From Bordetella parapertussis (GTDB lineage: Bacteria > Pseudomonadota > Gammaproteobacteria > Burkholderiales > Burkholderiaceae_B): a stretch of 12,397 nucleotides of DNA. Positions 7,189 to 12,397 of the stretch are shown here, in pieces (position 1 is the stretch's first letter; every line of letters starts with the position of its first letter). Both the position numbers and the translations under genes were made by a program. The stretch is from NCBI GenBank assembly GCA_945911685.1, contig CAMEAW010000077.1, positions 1 to 12,397 on the forward strand, written 5' to 3'. The notes under the pieces are model-generated. The model was not told the DNA's origin, did not search any database, and saw only the letters and a list, made by a program, of their open reading frames with translations.

Positions 7189-8142
7189 CTCAAGCAAGTC
7201 TTTTTCTGTAGCGATCAGTTCTTTTTCATAAGCTGCCGGCGCAAGATAGCGCACAGGGGCAAACAATAAGGCAGCCTGTTTTAAATAGCCTGGGTCAGCA
7301 GCGGCCTGAGCGACTGCCTTGACCAGTTTTTCGCGTACGTCAGCGGGTAATCCTTTCGGTGCCGCAAGCCCCCGCAGCGACGCGCTTTCCATCTGAAACC
7401 CCTGCTCTGCAAACGTTGGAGTATCAGGCGCCAAGTTTGTACGCTTAAGCGACATCTGACCCAACATACGCATTGGGGCGCCACCTTGCATAAATTGCAA
7501 TGCTTCGCCAACGTTGATCGCCCCAACCACTAACTGCCCGGTCAGCAGGCCGGTACGCACTTCGGCAGATCCTTTGTAAGGGACATGCGTCATTTTGACG
7601 CCAGCAGCGCGTTCAAAAAATAACATCGCTAAATGATCATCAGAACCAACGCCCGTCGAGCCCACGGTCACTTTACCGGGATTCGCCTTCGCGTACGTCA
7701 CGAGGTCTTTTAGGTCTTTCATCGAATTGGCGCTGTTCACAGTGAAGGCACCGGGATCATCGACCAAATTGCCGATCAGATCGAAACCCCTCCAGGTATA
7801 GTTTGCCTGACGCTCGATTGGAATCGAAATCAGATTGGGGGTGTTCAAAAAGCCGATGGTGTAGCCATCGGGTGTGGCCTTCGCGAGTTCTGTAAACCCA
7901 ATCGCACCACCTGCCCCCGCCTTATTGCTCACGACAATTCGCGCATCGTTGCCCAAGTATTTTTCAACATAGGGCGCGATCAATCGGGCGATTAAATCAG
8001 TGCCACCGCCAGGCCCATAGGCGACGAGCATGGTGATGGGCTTCTCGGGGTAACCTGCCGCGCTTGCCGTTGCAGTCATGCCTAACAACAACACCCCAGA
8101 GAATAAAGCCCGCTGAACAAAGTTCTTCAGAAAATTTTTCAT
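7159..8142 (-). CDS. Bug/TctC-family periplasmic tricarboxylate-type solute-binding protein
   Basis: The 327-residue product has a Sec signal peptide: basic start, hydrophobic core at about 13-24, and an A-S-A cleavage motif near 26-28. The mature protein opens with the family pattern YPEKPITMLVAYGPGGGTDLI (GPGGGTD 43-49), followed by NKAGAGG 73-79, GSTGVGSDDH 161-170 and HVPYKGS 186-192. Bug proteins bind small carboxylates (citrate, other di- and tricarboxylates, sometimes amino acids) in the periplasm for tripartite tricarboxylate transporters, and are strongly expanded in Burkholderiales. No TctA or TctB membrane gene is present in the window, so this is an orphan receptor here. It is the last of four minus-strand genes, 33 bp after a D-hydroxyacid dehydrogenase, suggesting the ligand is the hydroxyacid handled by those enzymes. 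GGGA lies eight bases before the ATG. Ligand identity cannot be read from sequence. Confidence 0.93.
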   Translation of the reverse strand: MKNFLKNFVQRALFSGVLLLGMTATASAAGYPEKPITMLVAYGPGGGTDLIARLIAPYVEKYLGNDARIVVSNKAGAGGAIGFTELAKATPDGYTIGFLNTPNLISIPIERQANYTWRGFDLIGNLVDDPGAFTVNSANSMKDLKDLVTYAKANPGKVTVGSTGVGSDDHLAMLFFERAAGVKMTHVPYKGSAEVRTGLLTGQLVVGAINVGEALQFMQGGAPMRMLGQMSLKRTNLAPDTPTFAEQGFQMESASLRGLAAPKGLPADVREKLVKAVAQAAADPGYLKQAALLFAPVRYLAPAAYEKELIATEKDLLELWKVAPWKE

Positions 8143-8175
8143 CGTAAAGTTCCCGTGTTAAGTAAAGTTTCAGTA

Positions 8176-9201
8176 CTAACCAAACATCTTCTTGTAGCGT
8201 TCAAGAAATACAGGCCAAACTTCTGGGTTCGCCATGCGAGGTGCGCGCTGTCCTTTCAACATGCCCTCAATTTGCTCAGCCGCCATTGAGGCCGCATTAC
8301 GTCGCGCCTCGTGGGTGACACCCGCAATGTGATAGGTTGCGGTCACGTTGGGCAAAGACAGCAAAGGGTTGTCTTGCGCCGGAGGTTCAACCGACCACAC
8401 ATCTAACCCAGCGCCCGACAAGTGACCGTCACGTAACGCCTCGTATAACGCCTTTTCATCATGAATACCACCACGCGCTGTTGACATAAACACAGCGCCT
8501 TTTTTCATGGCGCGATATTGTTCTGCACCAAAATAGTTCAACGTTTCGGGCGACCGTGGGCAATGCACGGTGATCACATCTGCTTGCGTCAACAGCTCAT
8601 TGAACGTCACAGACTTTGCGCCACGCGCTTGAATTTCATCGGCAGATAAAAATGGATCATGACCAATGATGGTCATGCCAAACGCTTTTGCCAGTTGAGC
8701 CACACGACGGCCAATATTGCCCATCCCCACGATACCAAGCGTCAAGCCACGAATCTCGTTACCCATTAAATCTTCACGGGTGGTGTAAGCGTTGGCGCGC
8801 ATGATGCGATCACAAGCCGTGATGCGATGCTTAACAGACAGCAACAAACCCATCGCATGCTCGGCCACTGAGTCAGCATTACAACTCGATTGATTCACAA
8901 CCAGCACCCCGTGGCGGTTACACGCGGCAAGATCAACCGGATCGTAGCCCGCGCCCGAGGCCGAGGCGCACAACAAGTTCGGGCTCTTTTTAATCAAGTC
9001 GTCATTCACCCACCACTGAGGTGGCACCTCATCGCGCGCTGCACAGATGTGATACACGTGGGTATTTTTAAACACCTCGAGCGTTTTCTTTTCGTCATCT
9101 GCATAGCGACAAACGGTGAGATCAATATCAGCGACTCCGTTCAGATGCTGATCGAACACAGGGTTAATCCAAAAATCAAAACGTACGACTTGCTTTTTCA
9201 T
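8176..9201 (-). CDS. NAD-dependent D-isomer-specific 2-hydroxyacid dehydrogenase
   Basis: This cytosolic enzyme of 341 residues belongs to the D-2-hydroxyacid dehydrogenase family, interconverting a D-2-hydroxyacid and a 2-oxoacid. The Rossmann motif GMGNIG is at 159-164, and Asp182 ends the second strand, which favours NAD over NADP. The catalytic set is complete: Arg243 (STARGG), Glu272 (VEPP) and His291. The sequence before the histidine is ATYHIAG rather than the common TPHIAG. Substrates in this family range widely (3-phosphoglycerate, lactate, glyoxylate/hydroxypyruvate, phosphite) and nothing visible fixes the substrate here; there is no ACT regulatory domain, so it is not a long-form SerA. 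AGAGAG precedes the ATG. Placement between an RraA-family gene and a carboxylate-binding protein points to catabolism of an imported hydroxyacid rather than serine synthesis. Confidence 0.9.
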   Translation of the reverse strand: MKKQVVRFDFWINPVFDQHLNGVADIDLTVCRYADDEKKTLEVFKNTHVYHICAARDEVPPQWWVNDDLIKKSPNLLCASASGAGYDPVDLAACNRHGVLVVNQSSCNADSVAEHAMGLLLSVKHRITACDRIMRANAYTTREDLMGNEIRGLTLGIVGMGNIGRRVAQLAKAFGMTIIGHDPFLSADEIQARGAKSVTFNELLTQADVITVHCPRSPETLNYFGAEQYRAMKKGAVFMSTARGGIHDEKALYEALRDGHLSGAGLDVWSVEPPAQDNPLLSLPNVTATYHIAGVTHEARRNAASMAAEQIEGMLKGQRAPRMANPEVWPVFLERYKKMFG

Positions 9202-9321
9202 GTTGTCTCTCTAAATTCTGCTCGAATGAATTTTGATTGTCTTCAATCTGATGCCTTAGGCGAGGAGGGCTTTTGATTATCTGAACCCTTCTACCCTAGG
9301 AAGAGAAGTTGTCAAATTGAC

Positions 9322-9993
9322 TTATTTCAAAACACCCTTGGCGCGCAGCGCTTGGTCTACCCACGAGCGATCAAGGGTACCCTTCGCAATTTGAGCAAGG
9401 ATATTTTTTTCTTTTTTCTCAACGGCCTCAACGAGCTTAGCCAACGCATCAGCACCTTCAGGGCGAATCGCAAACAGGCCGTCATCGTCGCCCACAATGA
9501 TGTCGCCGGGGTGCACAACCATACCATCGATCGACACGGTGACGTTGATTTCACCAGGGCCTTCTTTATAAGGGCCCCGATGCGAAATTGAACGTGCAAA
9601 CACCGGAAATTTATTTTTCCTTATACTATCCACATCGCGAATTGGGCCATCAATCACCATACCTGCAAGCTTACGACTCGCAGCGAGCGTCGACATGATT
9701 TCACCGATGATAGCATTGCGCTGGGGCCCACCCGCATCCACCACAATCACGTCACCCGGCGCAGCCATATCAATCGCTTTATGCACCATCAGGTTGTCAC
9801 CAGGTGCGGTCTTAACGGTGAAGGCGCGACCTAAAATCTTGCCGCCTTTATGAAAGGGGCGTAAATCGACGGTGCCGTTGGTACGGCTCATCACATCGCT
9901 GATGTTGGCCACAGCAAGCTTTGCAAAACGCTTAAGCGTCGCATCGCTGACAGTATGTTTGTGGGTGTGAATCGCGAATCCGAGTTGTGACAT
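9322..9993 (-). CDS. RraA-family protein, probable HMG/CHA-type class II pyruvate aldolase
   Basis: The 223-residue product matches the RraA / 4-hydroxy-4-methyl-2-oxoglutarate aldolase family, older annotations of which read 'dimethylmenaquinone methyltransferase'. Enzymatic members need a divalent metal, cleave 4-hydroxy-4-methyl- or 4-carboxy-4-hydroxy-2-oxoacids to pyruvate plus a second oxoacid, and often decarboxylate oxaloacetate. The G-x-x-E motif (GEIM, Glu98) and the adjacent Arg119-Asp120 (DGPIRD), which in the Pseudomonas HMG aldolase place pyruvate and metal, are present. The active-site residues favour an enzyme over the E. coli RraA ribonuclease-E inhibitor, which shares the fold. 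GGAG lies five bases before the ATG, a strong ribosome binding site. It follows the L-hydroxyacid dehydrogenase gene by 71 bp and precedes the D-hydroxyacid dehydrogenase by 120 bp. The C-terminal helix region (about 185-223) is longer than in minimal RraA. The precise substrate is open. Confidence 0.87.
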   Translation of the reverse strand: MSQLGFAIHTHKHTVSDATLKRFAKLAVANISDVMSRTNGTVDLRPFHKGGKILGRAFTVKTAPGDNLMVHKAIDMAAPGDVIVVDAGGPQRNAIIGEIMSTLAASRKLAGMVIDGPIRDVDSIRKNKFPVFARSISHRGPYKEGPGEINVTVSIDGMVVHPGDIIVGDDDGLFAIRPEGADALAKLVEAVEKKEKNILAQIAKGTLDRSWVDQALRAKGVLK

Positions 9994-10064
9994 GTCTGCT
10001 CCGTTATTGTGTGTTGAATATCGAAAATATTAAAGTCTGCTTTTTTTGATCGGCTTGAAGCGCT

Positions 10065-11240
10065 CTACCGAACCGCGCGCCCCACATACAGCAATGACTC
10101 GGGCGTCAACTCACTCAGTTGATTGATGCCCATCATCGCCATATTACGCATCACTTCTTGCTGCAGCAACGAAATCCCATGAGCAACACCCTCTGGCCCA
10201 CCGACTGCCGCCGCATAATTAAACGGTCGTCCTAAAAATACACTACGCGCACCCAAGGCCAAGGCCTTCATCATGTCGCTGCCGCGTCGCACGCCGCTAT
10301 CAAGCATAACTGGGCCATCTTTAAATTGCTCAACGATCTGGGGCAACACACGCAAGGGTGCAACCGCACCATCTAGTTGCCGGCCACCATGATTCGAGAC
10401 AATTACACCGTCCATCCCGTACTGTCTGGCAAGTGCCGCATCAGCAGGGTGCAAGATGCCTTTGATCACTAGCGGACCCTTCCAACGCTTACGGATCTCG
10501 CGCACATGATCCCAGCTTAATTGCCCGCGCGCATTGAAATCACGCGCAACGTTCGCCGAAATGATCGGTGCACCGCGAGTCGCAAACGAATTTTCAAAGT
10601 GCGGCATGCCATGATGCCAGAGCGTTTTAAGCAAAGTACCGAACAGCCAGCGCGGGTGTGTCACACCCTGCCAGGCTAGTCGCAAGTTAGGCTTTAAGGG
10701 TGTTGAAAAACCGGTACGCACATTATTTTCGCGATTAGAAGAAGCGGGGGTATCAACCGTTATCACCAGCGTTTTAAAGCCAGCCGCATCAACCCGGTCA
10801 ATCAGGGGGGCAATGTCTTCAGTCTTACCGTGCAAATAAGCTTGAAACCACGCATCGGGTGCGCGCTCGATGAGATCTTCCATTTTGATCAGCGACGAGC
10901 CACTCATGATCATCGGGATATTGGCTTGCTTGGCGGCCTCGGCTAAGACGATATCGCCCCGATATGCCGACATCGCCGTGATCCCCATCGGCGCCATGCC
11001 AAAAGGAGCATCGTAGGTCTTGCCAAAGATTTCAACCTGCTGGTTGCGGCTTGAGACATCGACCAAGGTGCGCGTAATAAATTCGTACTCGGCGAAAACA
11101 TCCCGATTCGCCTGCAAAGAATGGCAGTCTTCACAGGCGCCCGCTACATAGCCAAAAATCGGACGTGGCAGACGTTTTTCAGCCTCACGTTCAAAATCGG
11201 CCATCGATAATATTTTTGCTAATGCTTTACTTTGTGTCAT
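10065..11240 (-). CDS. FMN-dependent L-2-hydroxyacid dehydrogenase (LldD/mandelate dehydrogenase family)
   Basis: The 391-residue product is a full-length alpha-hydroxyacid oxidase/dehydrogenase that oxidises an L-2-hydroxyacid to a 2-oxoacid through FMN. Residues expected from glycolate oxidase and LldD are present: Tyr31, Tyr135, Asp163 (TVDTP), Arg170, Lys260 (VIKG), the catalytic base His284 with Arg287 (SNHGGRQLD 282-290), and the phosphate-binding stretch LDSGVRRG 313-320 with GRP at 337-339. The segment after VRTGF (about 180-220: tryptophans, basic residues, NSFATRG) is where quinone-linked members carry a membrane-association loop, so a membrane-attached dehydrogenase passing electrons to quinone is more likely than a peroxide-forming oxidase. 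Lactate, mandelate or another hydroxyacid could be the substrate. It is first in the four-gene minus-strand run, and the heptamer array lies just upstream. No strong ribosome binding site precedes the ATG; an in-frame ATG at 11204 has none either. Confidence 0.92.
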   Translation of the reverse strand: MTQSKALAKILSMADFEREAEKRLPRPIFGYVAGACEDCHSLQANRDVFAEYEFITRTLVDVSSRNQQVEIFGKTYDAPFGMAPMGITAMSAYRGDIVLAEAAKQANIPMIMSGSSLIKMEDLIERAPDAWFQAYLHGKTEDIAPLIDRVDAAGFKTLVITVDTPASSNRENNVRTGFSTPLKPNLRLAWQGVTHPRWLFGTLLKTLWHHGMPHFENSFATRGAPIISANVARDFNARGQLSWDHVREIRKRWKGPLVIKGILHPADAALARQYGMDGVIVSNHGGRQLDGAVAPLRVLPQIVEQFKDGPVMLDSGVRRGSDMMKALALGARSVFLGRPFNYAAAVGGPEGVAHGISLLQQEVMRNMAMMGINQLSELTPESLLYVGRAVR

Positions 11241-11276
11241 CTTGTTGTCGCCATTTTTTTAGTGATCGTTATTTTT

Positions 11277-11374
11277 AGTTCTTCGTGCTTGGTTTTTTAT
11301 TCTTGGTTTTTTATTCTTCGTTCTTTCTTCTTGGTGCTTTCTTCTTGGTGCTTTCTTCTTCGTTCCTGGTTCTT
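11277..11374. repeat. Tandem array of 14 degenerate heptanucleotides (NGTTCTT)
   Basis: Read on the plus strand in steps of seven from 11277, the sequence splits exactly into 14 units: AGTTCTT, CGTGCTT, GGTTTTT, TATTCTT, GGTTTTT, TATTCTT, CGTTCTT, TCTTCTT, GGTGCTT, TCTTCTT, GGTGCTT, TCTTCTT, CGTTCCT, GGTTCTT. Positions 3 and 7 are T in all 14, position 6 is T in 13, position 5 is C in 12 and position 4 is T in 11. A higher 14-base order shows as perfect doublets at 11291-11318 and 11326-11353. A weaker unit, TATTTTT, precedes at 11270-11276. The minus strand, which carries the flanking genes, reads as a purine-rich AAGAACN series. The array fills most of the 159-bp gap between tcdA and the hydroxyacid dehydrogenase gene, so it is leader or promoter DNA for the latter. 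Confidence 0.9.
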
Positions 11375-11399
11375 CTTTAATCCGTTTTGTTGTCTACAC

Positions 11400-12236
11400 C
11401 TAGGCTGCCGCCTGCGCATTAAGGATGTTATTCACCGCTTCCGCCGCCGCTGCAAATCCCATCGATGCCGTGACAGTAACCGTTGAACCATACCCAGCGC
11501 AAGACAGCCCTTGCAAAGCCGGCCCCTCGCCCTGCTGCTGCCACACTTCGGGCAGACGGGTAGGTTGGTTCACCCAAAGCACACGCACCCCCATTTTAGG
11601 GATCCTTTTTAGCGCCTTACCCGCAGCATTCGACGCACGCGCAAAACGATGGTCACGTCTTAAGGTGTTGCGCACCCTTGACAATAAGGCATCATGCGTC
11701 GCCTCAGCCAGATCGCCTACCTGCAAGGCCAACGCGTTGGTTTTTCCGCCCGCCCCGCCGCATACGATTAGGGCTTGCTTACGCGCTCTCGACTGGAGCA
11801 CCATCGCGATTTTGGCGGCAACTTGGTCGGTGCAGTCAAGCACCACAGTCAGCTCAGCAGGGAGCAGTTGTTGAACGTTTTCGGGTGTTAAAAAATCGTC
11901 GATCAAGGTCAACCGACAGCCAGGATGAATGCTCTGGATTCTTTGCGCCATCGCAGCAATTTTTGACTGTCCCAAGGTTTCGGTCAATGCATGTACCTGC
12001 CTATTGATGTTGGATTCGCCCACATGATCCAAATCGATCAACGTGAGCGCCCCCACACCACTGCGCGCCAGTGCCTCGGCGGCCCAAGAGCCTACTCCGC
12101 CAATCCCCACAACGGCCACGTGCGCTTGTTGCAGCGCAGCGCCAGACCGCGCACCATACAGTCGTTCGAGCCCGCCGAAGCGGCGCTCGACGTCAGAAGT
12201 GTGGCTCAATTGCTCTGTTAAGAGGTCTTTTTGCAT
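11400..12236 (-). CDS. tcdA: tRNA threonylcarbamoyladenosine dehydratase (TcdA/CsdL)
   Basis: TcdA is a cytosolic E1/ThiF-like enzyme that uses ATP to cyclise N6-threonylcarbamoyladenosine at tRNA position 37 into its cyclic hydantoin form. The 278-residue product follows E. coli TcdA along its length: RRFGGLERLYG near 18-28, the ATP-binding loop GIGGVGSWAAEALARSG at 44-60, LIDLD 66-70, NINRQVHAL 76-84, IDDFLTPENV 112-121, GGAGG 160-164 and a C-terminal SCAGYGSTVTVTASMGFAAA. The region between about 185 and 215 (RVRNTLRRDHRF...IPKMGVRVLW) corresponds to the stretch that carries the family's substrate-side lysines. The ATG at 12236 gives the expected length; the ribosome binding site is weak. 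The gene ends 159 bp before the hydroxyacid dehydrogenase gene with no visible hairpin terminator between, so read-through into that module is possible. Confidence 0.93.
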   Translation of the reverse strand: MQKDLLTEQLSHTSDVERRFGGLERLYGARSGAALQQAHVAVVGIGGVGSWAAEALARSGVGALTLIDLDHVGESNINRQVHALTETLGQSKIAAMAQRIQSIHPGCRLTLIDDFLTPENVQQLLPAELTVVLDCTDQVAAKIAMVLQSRARKQALIVCGGAGGKTNALALQVGDLAEATHDALLSRVRNTLRRDHRFARASNAAGKALKRIPKMGVRVLWVNQPTRLPEVWQQQGEGPALQGLSCAGYGSTVTVTASMGFAAAAEAVNNILNAQAAA

Positions 12237-12313
12237 GATCTACCCAAAAAACCGCACAGCGCGCTCGACAAGAGCGCAAGAGAGGAACACAATTTACCCC
12301 TAATACTGTGAGC

Positions 12314-12397
12314 ATGTCGCCCCCCCAACCTTCGCCCAACCTTTTACCGTCTGCTTTTGCCAGCGCGGGGGTTCTGTGTCTGTTGATCATGCTGGTG
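12314..12397 (+). CDS. N-terminus of a probable membrane protein, 3' partial
   Basis: An ATG at 12314 opens a frame that stays open to the right edge (28 codons). After a proline-rich start (MSPPQPSPNLLP) comes a hydrophobic run, AGVLCLLIMLV, which looks like a first transmembrane helix or signal anchor and continues out of the window. An in-frame GTG at 12308 is an alternative start. No ribosome binding site is evident; TAATAC at 12301-12306 resembles a -10 box, and if it is one the message would be nearly leaderless. The gene is divergent from tcdA, 77 bp away. The family cannot be told from this much sequence. Confidence 0.5.
   Translation, partial: MSPPQPSPNLLPSAFASAGVLCLLIMLV

Noticed and set aside
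9202..9321. Terminator or hidden gene in the 120-bp gap between the RraA-family and D-hydroxyacid dehydrogenase genes
   Set aside because: Only weak, short complementary stretches (around CTTC...GAAG near 9288-9306) without a minus-strand T-run, and no frame with a credible start; GAGGAGGG near 9261 leads only to a three-codon plus-strand frame.
10035..10055. T-run near 10041 as an intrinsic terminator
   Set aside because: The T-run is on the plus strand while both flanking genes are on the minus strand, and no GC-rich stem precedes it.
11236..11254. Five-codon frame ATG GCG ACA ACA AGA TGA overlapping the hydroxyacid dehydrogenase ATG on the minus strand
   Set aside because: There is no ribosome binding site before it and the overlap is easily a chance event in A-rich DNA.
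11277..11374. CRISPR array
   Set aside because: Units are contiguous seven-base repeats with no spacers, and no cas gene is present.
11232..11486. Open frame on the plus strand encoding a very hydrophobic Phe/Ser/Leu-rich peptide
   Set aside because: Its hydrophobic part is simply the translation of the heptamer array, it has no ribosome binding site, and it runs antisense into tcdA.

Overview
This looks like chromosomal DNA of a betaproteobacterium, most likely order Burkholderiales and possibly an Alcaligenaceae-like lineage. The evidence is a Bug/TctC-type solute-binding protein, a tandem-duplicated 'giant' UvrA, PabB and PabC of the type often fused in this order, TcdA, and moderate GC. 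No mobile element, rRNA, tRNA or CRISPR array was recognised, and the taxonomic call is inference from gene content.

Layout, left to right. (1) 1-3381, plus strand: the 3' part of a very large UvrA-like ABC ATPase. The visible piece holds the end of one UvrA unit and then a complete second unit with a shortened insertion domain. (2) 3489-4718, plus: pabB (4-amino-4-deoxychorismate synthase component I), preceded by a 14-codon leader ORF with a good ribosome binding site. (3) 4669-6463, minus: two lipoprotein genes with LPP20/FlgT-N-like features. They lie exactly between pabB and (4) pabC, 6508-7188, plus. PabB and PabC are a single fused protein in many relatives, so this looks like a fusion split by, or never closed around, an oppositely oriented lipoprotein pair. 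The two junctions are tight: a 50-bp tail-to-tail overlap and a 44-bp divergent gap. (5) 7159-11240, minus: four co-directional genes. In transcription order they are an FMN-dependent L-2-hydroxyacid dehydrogenase, an RraA/HMG-aldolase-family protein, an NAD-dependent D-2-hydroxyacid dehydrogenase and a Bug-type periplasmic binding protein. Together they suggest an uptake-and-oxidation module for an unidentified hydroxycarboxylic acid. (6) 11277-11374: a tandem array of 14 seven-base units directly upstream of that module. (7) 11400-12236, minus: tcdA, a tRNA-modification enzyme. (8) 12314 to the right edge, plus: the start of a probable membrane protein, divergent from tcdA.

Functionally the window combines DNA-repair-type ATPase, folate (p-aminobenzoate) synthesis, envelope lipoproteins, hydroxyacid catabolism and tRNA modification. 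The points most worth a second look are the heptamer array in front of the catabolic genes, the lipoprotein pair lodged between pabB and pabC, and the four-gene hydroxyacid module with no assigned substrate.
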